A stretch of DNA of 49,928 nt from Clostridium vincentii (GCF_002995745.1 NZ_PVXQ01000024.1:1-49928), one strand, 5' to 3'; shown: positions 27,067 to 36,775, counted from the stretch's first letter. Translations and numbers: made by a program. The notes: generated from the sequence alone by a model not told the origin.

Positions 27067-27719
27067 AACTTCATATTCTCCTCATACCCAGATTCCCTTC
27101 CAGCCGCAGCTTCTGCCCTAGCTTTTTCCATCTCACCCCAGCCACCTTCAACAACTCCATCGTGTTTTAGCACAGAAGTTATAGTTCCAAAAAAACATTT
27201 AACATCCATCCCAAAGCTCATTCTTTCCACATACTCACCATCAAGCTCCGCCTTCACTTCAATTGGCAGTTCATCCCTACCATTAATTTGAGCCCAGCCT
27301 GTAAGTCCTGGTGGAATATCATTTGCTCCATATTTATCACGTTCATCTATCAGGTCATATTGATTCCAAAGACAAGGGCGTGGCCCGATAATTGACATGC
27401 TGCCACAAATAATATTTATAATCTGTGGTAACTCATCAAGGCTTGTCTTTCTTAAGAACTTACCAACCTTTGTTATGAACTGATCTGAATTCTCAAGGAG
27501 ATGGGTTGGCGTATCCTTAGGCGTATCTATTCGCATAGTTCTAAATTTTAGTATATTAAAATATGTCTTATGAATACCAACTCGCTTTTGTTTAAACAGC
27601 ACCGGTCCCTTGGATTCAATCTTAGTAGCAATAATCAAAATTAAAAATAGTGGTGAAAGAATTATTAAACCTACTAACGCAAAAATGAAATCAATCCCTC
27701 TTTTTATTATCAAATACAT
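27063..27719 (-). CDS. Initiating sugar-phosphate transferase (PglC/WcaJ-type)
   Basis: 218 residues. One N-terminal membrane segment (FIFALVGLIILSPLFLILII), then KRVGIHKTYFNILKFRTMR, LRKTSLDELPQIINI and MSIIGPRPCLWNQY, then GLTGWAQINGRDELP: the complete bacterial sugar transferase signature of the small PglC-like monotopic class. It loads the first sugar phosphate on undecaprenyl phosphate. The last 30 residues (EKARAEAAAGRESGYEENM) are charged and unlike the family. Starts a few bp after the CapD-like gene. Confidence 0.9.
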   Translation of the reverse strand: MYLIIKRGIDFIFALVGLIILSPLFLILIIATKIESKGPVLFKQKRVGIHKTYFNILKFRTMRIDTPKDTPTHLLENSDQFITKVGKFLRKTSLDELPQIINIICGSMSIIGPRPCLWNQYDLIDERDKYGANDIPPGLTGWAQINGRDELPIEVKAELDGEYVERMSFGMDVKCFFGTITSVLKHDGVVEGGWGEMEKARAEAAAGRESGYEENMKL

Positions 27720-27731
27720 CTAAAAAACCTC

Positions 27732-29615
27732 CTACTCATGCGTTAACATAAGACTCTCCACATTATCTTCCATGAACTTATAACTAGGAACAACTTCCCT
27801 AATTTTCTCTCTTAATCTCTCATCATTTCCAAATCTAATTACATCTACTAACTCATTTATTTGCTGCTTTACAACAGGCAATTCAAAATCACCAGGTTTA
27901 CCTATGAATATCTTTCTATGAGTTGTCGCCGTTAGCCCTTCCTCATCCATTAATAATTCCTCATAAAGTTTTTCTCCAGGTCTTAATCCTGTAACTGCAA
28001 TTTCAATCTCTACATTAGGTTCATATCCTGAAAGCCTAATTAGATTCTCAGCTAAATCATATATTTTAACAGGTTTACCCATATCAAGAATAAATATTTC
28101 TCCCCCATTCGCAAGAGCTCCTGACTGTAGCACAAGCTGAGATGCTTCTGGAATAGTCATGAAATATCTAGTTATATCTTTATGTGTCAAGGTTACTGGC
28201 CCACCACTAGCAATCTGCTTTTTAAATAAAGGTACTACTGATCCATTTGAGCCTAATACATTACCAAATCTAACAGCCACGAATTCAGTTTCACTTTCTC
28301 TATTAATAGCTTGTACTATAGTTTCACAAATCCTCTTAGTAGCTCCCATTACATTAGTAGGATTAACAGCTTTGTCTGTAGAAATTAATACAAATCTTTC
28401 TACTCCATATTCACTAGCAAGTTCAGCTACATTTAAAGTTCCAACTACATTATTTTTTATAGCCTCCATTGGACTATCTTCCATAAGAGGAACATGTTTA
28501 TGCGCTGCTGCATGGAAAATTATCTCTGGTTTATATTTGCTAAATATACTCTTAAGTCTATTTCTATCTCGAACTGAACCTATTAAGGTCCTTAGATTAA
28601 GGCCTTCATTATTTCGAAGTAATTCATTTTGAAGATCATATGCATTATTCTCATATATATCAAAAATAATAAGCTCTTTAGGGTTAAACTTAACTATTTG
28701 CCTGCATAACTCAGAACCAATAGATCCGCCACCACCAGTTACCATTATCACTTTATTTTCTAAGTAATCTGAAATACCTTCAAAATCTAATTTAATAGGT
28801 TCTCTGCCTAGTAAATCTTCGACATCTACATCCCTAATCTTGTTTAAATTAAACTTTCCGTCTATAACATCAGATAATCCTGGCATTATCTTAATCTGTG
28901 CTTTTGTCGTTTTGCATATATCTATAATCCCTTTTAAGTCTTCTTCTCCAAGCTGCGCAATTGCGATTATTATCTCGTCAATATTCTTATTTTGAACAAG
29001 CCTTGGAATTTCATGTCTATTGCCCTCTACCTTAACCCCTGCAAGGTAAGTTCCTCTCTTTTCCTTATTATCATCAACAATAGATATAACTTTCTTCTTA
29101 AATCTTGGATTTTTTTTAAACTCACTAACAACTAAGGCACCTGCACCTCCAGCTCCAACTAAAAGAACCTTTTTATAATTGCCACTTTTCTCTGTTTCAA
29201 TATATAAAATTGTCCTTCGTATAAGTCTCCAACCAATCCTCATGCCATTGCAAGATAGCATAATAATAACCCCAGCCATTAAAGTTACCATAAGAGAAAT
29301 ACTATTTTTATCAACAAAAGAAATTGCTACTACTATTATCCCACCAGTTACTACTGCTAGAACTCCTGATGAAAATTCTTGAATACTTGCTACAGTCCAT
29401 ATACTTTTATATTGCCTATAAATTGCAAACATCACCACATAGATTACGGCTATACCAGTTATCCTAACAATATCACCACTAAATATATTAACAATTTCTG
29501 CTAAGCTTACATTTTCATACTTAAATCTAAAATAGATAGCAATAAAATACGCTAAATTTATTAAAATATAATCCATTAATACTAATATAATTTTCTTTTG
29601 CTTTCTGTTTCCCAC
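27732..29615 (-). CDS. Nucleoside-diphosphate-sugar 4,6-dehydratase (CapD/PglF-like)
   Basis: 627 residues. Four N-terminal membrane helices (about 10-130), a first Rossmann fold with LLVGAGGAGALV (about 150), and a C-terminal SDR domain starting VIMVTGGGGSIGSELCRQI. STDKAVNPTNVMGATKR shows the Met replacing Tyr in the xxxK pair, as in membrane UDP-GlcNAc 4,6-dehydratases. It makes UDP-4-keto-6-deoxy-GlcNAc. The start is GTG after GGGGG. With the next two genes it forms the first-sugar module. Confidence 0.9.
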   Translation of the reverse strand: MGNRKQKKIILVLMDYILINLAYFIAIYFRFKYENVSLAEIVNIFSGDIVRITGIAVIYVVMFAIYRQYKSIWTVASIQEFSSGVLAVVTGGIIVVAISFVDKNSISLMVTLMAGVIIMLSCNGMRIGWRLIRRTILYIETEKSGNYKKVLLVGAGGAGALVVSEFKKNPRFKKKVISIVDDNKEKRGTYLAGVKVEGNRHEIPRLVQNKNIDEIIIAIAQLGEEDLKGIIDICKTTKAQIKIMPGLSDVIDGKFNLNKIRDVDVEDLLGREPIKLDFEGISDYLENKVIMVTGGGGSIGSELCRQIVKFNPKELIIFDIYENNAYDLQNELLRNNEGLNLRTLIGSVRDRNRLKSIFSKYKPEIIFHAAAHKHVPLMEDSPMEAIKNNVVGTLNVAELASEYGVERFVLISTDKAVNPTNVMGATKRICETIVQAINRESETEFVAVRFGNVLGSNGSVVPLFKKQIASGGPVTLTHKDITRYFMTIPEASQLVLQSGALANGGEIFILDMGKPVKIYDLAENLIRLSGYEPNVEIEIAVTGLRPGEKLYEELLMDEEGLTATTHRKIFIGKPGDFELPVVKQQINELVDVIRFGNDERLREKIREVVPSYKFMEDNVESLMLTHE

Positions 29616-29660
29616 TATTTTTCCCCCTTATCAAATTTTTCTGTGCCCCATTATTTGAAT

Positions 29661-30422
29661 TTATTTAAAAAAGAAGAAACCTTTTTTTTCTTTAATTTTT
29701 TCTCCACTAAAACCTATTTCTATATTCTTAATCAGTTTTTTAGCACTATCCTTAAAAACTTTTCGATAAATTTTATTTTTCTTAGTTGAAATCTCTATCC
29801 CCTCAGATATTCCTGTACATCTATTACCATTATTATGAGCATCAGACCCAATAAAATTATATATTCCATGCTCTAGCAAAATATTTGCAGTTTTTTTAAC
29901 TTCAGCCCCAAAGGATCCTTTGATACTTCCTGAATTCATTTGGAGTAAAATTCCTTCTTGAGTAAACTTATTAATATAAGAAGGCTTGTCTATTATAGGT
30001 CTATACCTCTCTGGATGAGCCAAAACTGGAACTATATCCATCATCTGAAGTTCATAGAGAATATCAAAGGTTTCTTTATCAAATCTTTTCATAGGAAGCT
30101 CAAAGAGTAAATATCTAGAATCATTTATACAACCAATAAGCCCGGATTTATAATCTTCGATAATACTCTCTGAATAATAAACTTCCTGGCCATAATGTAT
30201 ATCAATATTTATATTTTCGCTCTTAATCAAAACATTAAAGTCATTAACTATCTTTTTCACTTCTTCATAGGTGGTTTCTCCATAACCTCTGCAAAAGTGA
30301 GGAGTAGCAACTATTTCTGTAGTGCCATCCATCACCGCATTTCTTAGCATGTCTAAGCTCATCCCTATATCTTTTGAACCATCATCAATTCCAGGCAAAA
30401 TATGCGAATGAATATCTATCAT
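29661..30422 (-). CDS. cpsB: Capsule tyrosine-protein phosphatase, PHP type
   Basis: 253 residues. Metal ligands are in DIHSHILPGIDDGSKD (His5, His7), ATPHF (40s), LAHPERY (135-140) and GSDAHNNGN (192 on), the four blocks of CpsB/YwqE PHP phosphatases. It removes phosphate from the CpsD tyrosine tail and so adjusts polymer length and export. The C-terminus ends in a run of Phe encoded by poly-T. Two bp separate its start from the kinase stop; a GGAAGGA site precedes it. Confidence 0.88.
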   Translation of the reverse strand: MIDIHSHILPGIDDGSKDIGMSLDMLRNAVMDGTTEIVATPHFCRGYGETTYEEVKKIVNDFNVLIKSENINIDIHYGQEVYYSESIIEDYKSGLIGCINDSRYLLFELPMKRFDKETFDILYELQMMDIVPVLAHPERYRPIIDKPSYINKFTQEGILLQMNSGSIKGSFGAEVKKTANILLEHGIYNFIGSDAHNNGNRCTGISEGIEISTKKNKIYRKVFKDSAKKLIKNIEIGFSGEKIKEKKGFFFFK

Positions 30423-30424
30423 AT

Positions 30425-31096
30425 CTATTCCTTCCCTTCTTTACCCTCACTACCATAATAATAGTAATATTTCTTCCTGCTATTCTCTACTCCGTTGAGT
30501 ACTACCCCAAGGATAGTTCCTCCAACCTTATCAAGCAAAGCTTTTGCTTGAAGGACTGAATCCTTTTTAGTTCTTTCTGCTCTAACGACTATTATAGTTC
30601 CATCGGCCTTAGTTGATAGAATCTGAGCGTCAGTAACAGCATGTAATGGAGCTGAATCTAATATTATTATGTCATAACTTTCCTTCAATATTTCTAACAA
30701 ACTCGTCATAGCCCTAGAGCCTAACATCTCAGATGGATTAGGAGGAAGTTTTCCAGAGGTTAACACACTTAAATTCTTATTATATTGATGTACTGCCTCA
30801 TGAATTTTTTCTTTGCCAATAATTACATCTGAGAGACCTATTAAATTAGAAATTCTAAAGTTCTTATGCATTGATGGTTTCCTTAAATCGCAATCTATTA
30901 TTATAGTCTTTTTCTCAGCTTGCGAAAAGGCTAAAGCTAGATTTCCAGCAGTGGTAGACTTCCCTTCCCCTGGCTCTGAGCTTGTAACGACTATAGTTCT
31001 AATCTCCTTATCAAAGGATGAATATTGTATATTAGTTCTTAATGTTCTATAGCTTTCCGCTGATATTGATTTTGGTTTACTCTCTACTATAAACAT
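30425..31096 (-). CDS. cpsD: Capsule BY-kinase (CpsD/CapB type)
   Basis: 223 residues: SSEPGEGKSTT Walker A (39-49), IIIDCDLRKP Walker A' (65-74), YDIIILDSAP Walker B (141-150) and a Tyr cluster KKYYYYYG near the end (210-214) that is autophosphorylated in this family. The membrane activator domain is the separate CpsC-like protein encoded just upstream, as usual in Firmicutes. It regulates assembly with the PHP phosphatase. AAAGGAG precedes the ATG. Confidence 0.9.
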   Translation of the reverse strand: MFIVESKPKSISAESYRTLRTNIQYSSFDKEIRTIVVTSSEPGEGKSTTAGNLALAFSQAEKKTIIIDCDLRKPSMHKNFRISNLIGLSDVIIGKEKIHEAVHQYNKNLSVLTSGKLPPNPSEMLGSRAMTSLLEILKESYDIIILDSAPLHAVTDAQILSTKADGTIIVVRAERTKKDSVLQAKALLDKVGGTILGVVLNGVENSRKKYYYYYGSEGKEGKE

Positions 31097-31117
31097 ACAT
31101 TTCTCCTTTTAATCAAT

Positions 31118-31798
31118 CTACTCTTCATTAGGAATACTTCCTAAAACAGGTAATCCTAATATATCTTCAGCTTGTTCCTTATCCTTAAAGGTATTATCCA
31201 TAAATTCAAGTAATAATGCTAATCCTATTCCCATCATAAGTCCAAGTATTGCTGCTATGGCAATGTTCATCTTCTTATTAGGACTAACTGGATTTTCTGG
31301 AAGTACAACACTCTCTACTACCTTTACATTTGCATTACCAATTAGTTCAGTTGATGTTGCAATGAACTGAGTTGTTACTGCCTCTATAACTTCTTTGCTT
31401 TCATTTCTATCTGTACTTGTATAAGATATCTTAAGTATTTGAGTACTTGCTATTGCCTCAACCTTTAGACCGCTCTTTATGGCTTCTGAACTTGTACTGA
31501 TATCTTTTCCAGATATTGCACTGCTAACTAAATCATTAGTTTTTATTACATCTACATAGGTCTTAAGCAAGTTTTGATACATTTGAACATCACTACTGCT
31601 GTATGTACTTTCCTTACTAGCATCACTAGTTTCTTTACCTATAAATAATTTAGTACTTGCTTCATATTTTGGTTTAATTAAAAAGAAAGATACTACAGTA
31701 GCTAATATGGTTGCAACTAGTGCAATTCCCACTATCATTTGCCATCTGCTTTTAAGAGCATCTATCATATCTCCAATTTTTATTTCCTCTTGATCCAT
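31118..31798 (-). CDS. cpsC: Chain-length/kinase activator membrane protein (CpsC/Wzz type)
   Basis: 226 residues. Two membrane helices (MIVGIALVATILATVVSFFL near residue 20 and MNIAIAAILGLMMGIGLALL near 180) flank an extracytoplasmic Ser/Thr-rich domain. The Wzz-typical PENPVSPNKK precedes helix 2. The cytoplasmic tail EFMDNTFKDKEQAEDILGLP is the contact region for the kinase. First gene of the operon, with GGAGGG 6 nt before the ATG and a promoter about 60-90 nt upstream. Confidence 0.9.
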   Translation of the reverse strand: MDQEEIKIGDMIDALKSRWQMIVGIALVATILATVVSFFLIKPKYEASTKLFIGKETSDASKESTYSSSDVQMYQNLLKTYVDVIKTNDLVSSAISGKDISTSSEAIKSGLKVEAIASTQILKISYTSTDRNESKEVIEAVTTQFIATSTELIGNANVKVVESVVLPENPVSPNKKMNIAIAAILGLMMGIGLALLLEFMDNTFKDKEQAEDILGLPVLGSIPNEE

Positions 31799-31856
31799 CG
31801 AGTTCCCTCCATCAAAATTAATTCATTTGTTTTTTTGTTTATATAATTACTGTCTT

Positions 31857-31885
31857 AGTATAGCATGATTTTTATCCTTTGTTAA
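31857..31885 (-). promoter_or_regulatory. Promoter of capsule operon
   Basis: TTAACA (31880-31885), a 17-nt spacer and TATACT (31857-31862) on the minus strand, upstream of cpsC. The best sigma-A-like site before the 20-gene leftward cluster. Confidence 0.65.
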
Positions 31886-31980
31886 CAAATTACTTTATAT
31901 TTCTTTGGTTTTTCTTGCTTTTTTTTACAACTCAACAGCTAAATCCATATTCTGTACAATTTGCTCTCTTAAATCAACGT

Positions 31981-32012
31981 AAAAAAGGAGAAGCTTAAAG
32001 CGCCTCCCCTAC
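31981..32012 (-). terminator. Intrinsic terminator after HipA-like gene
   Basis: Minus-strand hairpin GGAGGCGCTTTAAGCTTCTCC followed by six T, a few bases after the stop. It separates the HipA-like gene from the capsule promoter. Confidence 0.75.
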
Positions 32013-32017
32013 TAAAA

Positions 32018-33064
32018 TTATTTTATTTTATAATATGCATTCATACAAAAGTTCACTATATAATTAATATCAATCTCAACATGAACTTTAGCCTTAACCT
32101 GCTTTGCTATATCTTCAACTAGCTCTTTAGTCAAAATTGGTATTTTATATTCTACATTTTTCTTGACTTCTAAAAATAACTTTACCATTAAATCATTTCT
32201 TTCTTGGCTTTTAGCGTATCCTCTAGATATCAAAGAGAGGTTATTATCAAAATTAGGGGCTAAGCTTAATATTGCACCTGTGTTTACATCCCTTAATAAA
32301 CCATAATTAAAGGTATGTCTATCTACATTCATTATTATTGTATCTAAGAATATAATATCTAAATATTCCTTAACTAATCTAGACCCCATTTCTTTAATAA
32401 TATTAATATTATCCATATAATCTTCATTATCTAACATTATTGAATGCATAGGTTCATAATTAACCTGACCATTATTTGTAAAATCCTCAGAGACTACATA
32501 TTTATCCCACATATCATACTTTGCCATATTAAATCCAAGCTTATTTCCAAGTTCATAAGCAAAAACCTCAGAAAATCTTTCAAATTCTGAACCTTGCTTA
32601 TACATATACCACTGTCCTCTTTTCATCTTCCAGCACTTCTCATAGCTTCCTATATTGGTTAGCTCTGGAGTAGGCTGCCTCCCTAATGAAAATGCATTTG
32701 GATCACCATATAAAGCTAAATCACTAAAGGTATCTTTAGTAAATATTATATCCTTATATAGAAGAGTGGATCCCTTCTCTTTAACCCAATAGGTATCTGT
32801 TATTGTTGCTGCATTTGCAGTTAAGACAATTTCTATTTCATCACTAGTATTTAATCTTAATACCTTTTTTAACAATCTTGAATTTGTTCTATGCAAATCT
32901 ATGCTTCGCATCCTTAGCCAGCCTTCAAAGTCACTAGTTCTAATAATATATAGAGGAGCAAGTTCTTTGTCCATCTCAATTATATTATTTTTCTCTATTT
33001 TTACTACTACCTTATCCCTAGACATTACTGCACCTGAAAATAAGCCTTTATTATTCGGACTCAC
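32018..33064 (-). CDS. HipA-like kinase domain protein
   Basis: 348 residues. The GTG start follows AAGGGG at 9 nt. The C-terminal half has DIIFLDTIIMNVDRHTFNYG (DRHxxN catalytic loop) and LSLAPNFDNNLSL (metal-binding DN), as in HipA-like Ser/Thr kinases. An ATP-binding region is suggested by EKCWKMKRGQWYMYKQGSE. HipA toxins phosphorylate tRNA synthetases; no HipB-like helix-turn-helix antitoxin is adjacent, so its target and control are unknown. It is divergent from the Rpn gene at 33248, with about 180 bp between. Confidence 0.7.
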   Translation of the reverse strand: MSPNNKGLFSGAVMSRDKVVVKIEKNNIIEMDKELAPLYIIRTSDFEGWLRMRSIDLHRTNSRLLKKVLRLNTSDEIEIVLTANAATITDTYWVKEKGSTLLYKDIIFTKDTFSDLALYGDPNAFSLGRQPTPELTNIGSYEKCWKMKRGQWYMYKQGSEFERFSEVFAYELGNKLGFNMAKYDMWDKYVVSEDFTNNGQVNYEPMHSIMLDNEDYMDNINIIKEMGSRLVKEYLDIIFLDTIIMNVDRHTFNYGLLRDVNTGAILSLAPNFDNNLSLISRGYAKSQERNDLMVKLFLEVKKNVEYKIPILTKELVEDIAKQVKAKVHVEIDINYIVNFCMNAYYKIK

Positions 33065-33247
33065 AAAAACTCACACCCCTTAAACCTTTACTTTTAATAA
33101 TTATATCACTTTTTAATAAGTTACTGACAGAAAAAATTCCATTTTAATCTTATGTGCAATCATCTCATAATATAACGAACATACATTTGTATATATAATC
33201 ACTCTTTGGGATAAAATAATAATATACCTATTGGAAGGAGCGATTAT

Positions 33248-34147
33248 ATGGATTATAATAAAGTTGAGGATGCTGTATTCAAAAGGGCTATGGAGGTCTT
33301 TAAAGAAGGTGCTGCAGAGTTTTTCGATTTGGACGAAAAAATTATAGCACCCGCTGAGACTGAAATAAAAAATATAGATATAAAAACAAACGTTATGGAT
33401 TATTTGTTTTACACAGATTCTGGTGATTATCTTCATTTTGAATTTCAAACTACTGATAAGAAAGACGATATATCACGATTTTTATATTATGATGCATCCT
33501 TGTATTTTAAGCATAAAAAGAAAATAAGAACTGTGGTAGTATATTCATCAGACATAAAAAATACAATTACATATTTAAATTGTGGAACAATAAACTATAA
33601 TGTAGAAGCATTTTATATGAAAAGTCTTGATGGTGATAGTAAGTTAGATTATATAAGACATAAGGTAGAAAATGATATAACACTTACAGAACAGGATATA
33701 ATGTCTTTAAGTTTTATACCTTTGATGAGTAGCAAGAAAAGCAAAAGTGAGATCACCCTGGAAAGTATAGAAGTTGCTAATAATATAAAATTAGCTATTG
33801 AGAAGAATAAATGTATAACTCTTTTATACGCCTTGTTCGATAAATTTGGAGATGAAGAAGCTAAAAAGAGATTTAAGGAGGTAGTTAGTATGACCGATGT
33901 CGGAAAAATGATTTATGCCGAGGGAATGGAAGATGGCATGGAGAGAGGTTTGGAAAAAGGTTTAGAAAGAGGTATAGGCAAAGGGAAATCTGAGCTTTTG
34001 ATAAGGCAGCTAACCAAGAAATTTGACTATGTCCCAGCAGAGTATAAGAAAAAGATAATGGAATTACCTGAAGGCATTATTGAAGTAATAGGCACTGATA
34101 TCTTTGATATGAAATCTTTAGAGGAAATACGAAAGTATTTCAAATAA
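33248..34147 (+). CDS. Rpn family nuclease / putative transposase
   Basis: 299 residues. YLHFEFQTTDKKDD carries the E-x-Q strand and ISRFLYYDASLYFKHKK the following helix; GMEDGMERGLEKGLERGIGKGK is the C-terminal glycine/charged repeat of the family, followed by KSELLIRQLTKKFDYVPAEY. GGAAGGAG lies before the ATG. Unlike the two leftward Rpn genes it has no repeat at its 3' end and ends in an ordinary shared terminator. Nuclease role from family only. Confidence 0.82.
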   Translation: MDYNKVEDAVFKRAMEVFKEGAAEFFDLDEKIIAPAETEIKNIDIKTNVMDYLFYTDSGDYLHFEFQTTDKKDDISRFLYYDASLYFKHKKKIRTVVVYSSDIKNTITYLNCGTINYNVEAFYMKSLDGDSKLDYIRHKVENDITLTEQDIMSLSFIPLMSSKKSKSEITLESIEVANNIKLAIEKNKCITLLYALFDKFGDEEAKKRFKEVVSMTDVGKMIYAEGMEDGMERGLEKGLERGIGKGKSELLIRQLTKKFDYVPAEYKKKIMELPEGIIEVIGTDIFDMKSLEEIRKYFK

Positions 34148-34165
34148 TCTTATATTTATAAAACA

Positions 34166-34212
34166 AAACATAAAAGCTCCACCCCTATTTATCATAGAGA
34201 TGGAGCTTTTAA
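34166..34212. terminator. Bidirectional terminator between Rpn and prfC
   Basis: AAAAGCTCCA(CC) pairs with (GA)TGGAGCTTTT, with A and T runs on both sides. It serves the convergent genes ending at 34147 and 34215. Confidence 0.75.
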
Positions 34213-34214
34213 AA

Positions 34215-35807
34215 TTATTCTGTTTTACTTATACTAGATAACACAAGTCCCTTATTATGATCTAATGCCCAACTAATTCCCCAATCATTTTGGAATATTA
34301 AGAGGTTTCTATCTTTTAGATCTTTTACCTTTCTTGTATCTGATGTAAGATTTAAAGTACTTGGGTCTAAATCCTCATCTTCAATCCATCTAATATATCT
34401 ATAAGAAAGTCTATCCATTTTAATTTCAACATTATATTCATTATTAAGTCTGTATTCTAAAACTTCAAATTGAAGAACACCAACAACTCCGACTATAATC
34501 TCCTCCATGCCAATGTGAAGCTCCTTAAATACCTGGATGCCTCCTTCTTGAGCAATTTGAGTTACACCCTTAATAAATTGCTTTCTCTTCATTGTATCCT
34601 CAGGCCTAACTCTTGCAAAATGTTCTGGTGCAAAAGATGGGATTCCTGCGAATTTGAATTTCTTTGATGGCGAGCAAAGAGTATCTCCTATTGAAAATAT
34701 ACCTGGATCAAATACTCCAATAATATCTCCTGCATATGCCTCTTCAATAATCTCTCGATCTTGAGCCATGAATTGTTGAGGTTGTGCAAGCTTTAGCTTC
34801 TTGCCCCCTTGCATATGCATAACTTCCATACCCTTCTTAAACTTACCTGAACAAATTCTCATAAAGGCAATTCTATCTCTATGTGCCTTATTCATATTAG
34901 CTTGAATCTTAAATACAAAAGCTGAAAATTTCTCATCATAAGGATCTATCTCTCCAACACTTGAATCTCTTGGAAGAGGTGATGTTGTCATCTCTAAGAA
35001 ATGCTCAAGAAATGGCTCAACTCCAAAGTTAGTAAAGGCAGAACCAAAGAATACTGGTGTAAGTTCTCCATTTCTTATCTGCTCTACATGAAAGTCATCT
35101 CCAGCCATATCTAAAAGTTCAACGTCTTCAATTAATTTTTTATGAAGATCCTGTCCTAATATGTCCCCAAACTTTTCATCTTTAAGATCACCCTCTATAA
35201 CTGCAACTTGAGTTTGCCCATGATGTCCAGCGTTAAATGCTAAGATTCTTTTATTATCTCTTTCATATATTCCCTTAAAATCCTTACCTGAACCTATTGG
35301 CCAGTTCATTGGATAAGTTTTTATTCCTAGTTCCTTCTCTATATCATCAAGTAACTTAAATGGATCTTCTGCATCTCTATCCATCTTATTTATTAAGGTG
35401 AATATAGGAATTTCTCTTAAAGCACAAACTTGAAATAATTTTCTAGTTTGATCCTCCACGCCCTTAGCTGCATCCATAACCATTACTGCTGAATCTGCTG
35501 CCATAAGTGTTCTATATGTATCCTCTGAGAAATCTTGATGTCCTGGTGTATCTAATATGTTGATACAATGACCCTTATAATTAAATTGTAGTACTGATGA
35601 AGTAACAGATATACCTCTTTGCTTTTCTATTTCCATCCAGTCAGAAACTGCATGTTTAGTTGCTTTTCTTCCCTTAACTGATCCTGCAAGTCTTATAGCT
35701 CCTCCATATAATAAAAACTTCTCCGTTAATGTAGTCTTACCTGCATCTGGATGAGAGATTATTGCAAAGGTTCTTCTCTTTTTAATTTCATTTATATAAT
35801 CAGACAA
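34215..35807 (-). CDS. prfC: Peptide chain release factor 3
   Basis: 530 residues from a TTG at 35807, chosen because AGAGGAGG lies 8 nt upstream; the in-frame extension to 35837 would start inside the leader. RRTFAIISHPDAGKTTLTEK is the G1 loop, then RGISVTSSV, LDTPGHQDFSEDTYR (G3), NKMDRDAEDP (G4), and the RF3 C-terminal part with GVVGVLQFEVLEYRLNNEY. The GTPase recycles RF1/RF2 from the ribosome. Length and motifs are complete. Stands alone, leftward. Confidence 0.95.
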   Translation of the reverse strand: MSDYINEIKKRRTFAIISHPDAGKTTLTEKFLLYGGAIRLAGSVKGRKATKHAVSDWMEIEKQRGISVTSSVLQFNYKGHCINILDTPGHQDFSEDTYRTLMAADSAVMVMDAAKGVEDQTRKLFQVCALREIPIFTLINKMDRDAEDPFKLLDDIEKELGIKTYPMNWPIGSGKDFKGIYERDNKRILAFNAGHHGQTQVAVIEGDLKDEKFGDILGQDLHKKLIEDVELLDMAGDDFHVEQIRNGELTPVFFGSAFTNFGVEPFLEHFLEMTTSPLPRDSSVGEIDPYDEKFSAFVFKIQANMNKAHRDRIAFMRICSGKFKKGMEVMHMQGGKKLKLAQPQQFMAQDREIIEEAYAGDIIGVFDPGIFSIGDTLCSPSKKFKFAGIPSFAPEHFARVRPEDTMKRKQFIKGVTQIAQEGGIQVFKELHIGMEEIIVGVVGVLQFEVLEYRLNNEYNVEIKMDRLSYRYIRWIEDEDLDPSTLNLTSDTRKVKDLKDRNLLIFQNDWGISWALDHNKGLVLSSISKTE

Positions 35808-35985
35808 AGTTAATTCCTCCTCTAATGTAATTATCAATTTATATGACTTTAGCCGCCAAATTTATGTAGTTATTATATAACTATAATTACCTCTTTATAC
35901 GACTTTTTATTATAACATAAATAGTTGATTAAAGCCCTACTTTTTAATGTAAATTAAAAAAGGTTCTACAGTATTGATAGTTCTA

Positions 35986-36630
35986 TCAAAAAGACCACGA
36001 AGCGACTACAGTCTCATCTTTACCTAAAGGTTTTTTCTCATCATAATCCTGAAAACCAGTTGTATCATTACCTTGATCATCTTCTCTCTTAGTGAAATCA
36101 AAGATCTTCTCTTTTTTCTTCTTTTTATTTATTGTCGTATTTTTCTTAGTTTCCAAACGTAAAGAAATATTGTCTTTCACCTTAATACTAGGCCTATCCT
36201 TACTCATATTATCAACTTTGTTAATGCTACTACTAGTACTTTCTAAATTTTCTTTAGCCTGGGTTTTAATAACTTCAACTTCATCTTGACTTATTTTTTC
36301 TTTCACCTTAATATTTTGATGTTTTGCAAAATTCTTAACTCTATAAACATTAACTTCATTAAGTTCAACCATTTCTAATTCTATAAATGTATCTAAGGCT
36401 AACTTAATTTGCCTACAGTCTCTATTAAATTCTATTGCTAAAGTTTCAATAGTATATGGAAGGTTTTTTGACATATATAAATCGCCTTCTCGATTAACCT
36501 TGCCAGCTAAATTTATAAGTCTACTCCAAATATACTGAATAAGATCCCTTTCAGGCCTTGTATCAATTATTTTTAATTTTATATTGTCATACATATCAAC
36601 TCTTAATTTTACAACTTTTCTTTCTATCAT
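35986..36630 (-). CDS. Phage replisome organizer N-terminal domain protein
   Basis: 214 residues. The first 110 form a winged-helix-type domain: DMYDNIKLKIID, LAGKVNREGDLYMSKNLPYT, IETLAIEFNRDCRQIKLALD and FIELEMVEL are typical of the phage replisome organizer/replication-initiation family. The rest is a low-complexity lysine- and asparagine-rich linker with no helicase-loader domain. In phages it helps load the replication helicase; here there are no other phage genes nearby, so it is an orphan. GGAGG precedes the ATG. Confidence 0.75.
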   Translation of the reverse strand: MIERKVVKLRVDMYDNIKLKIIDTRPERDLIQYIWSRLINLAGKVNREGDLYMSKNLPYTIETLAIEFNRDCRQIKLALDTFIELEMVELNEVNVYRVKNFAKHQNIKVKEKISQDEVEVIKTQAKENLESTSSSINKVDNMSKDRPSIKVKDNISLRLETKKNTTINKKKKKEKIFDFTKREDDQGNDTTGFQDYDEKKPLGKDETVVASWSF

Positions 36631-36775
36631 AATAATCCTCCTAGAATTTATTTTTTTATTATTATATCTACATAAGATATATATGCTTTACTTAATAATA
36701 TCGCAGTAAATACAATAACTTTTTTCTATTAAATTTCTACAAATTTTTCCTTTTGATTGGATTTTAAGAGAAAAT

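Noticed and set aside
28159..28632. 157-codon plus-strand frame
   Set aside because: It is the reverse-strand shadow of the CapD-like dehydratase gene.
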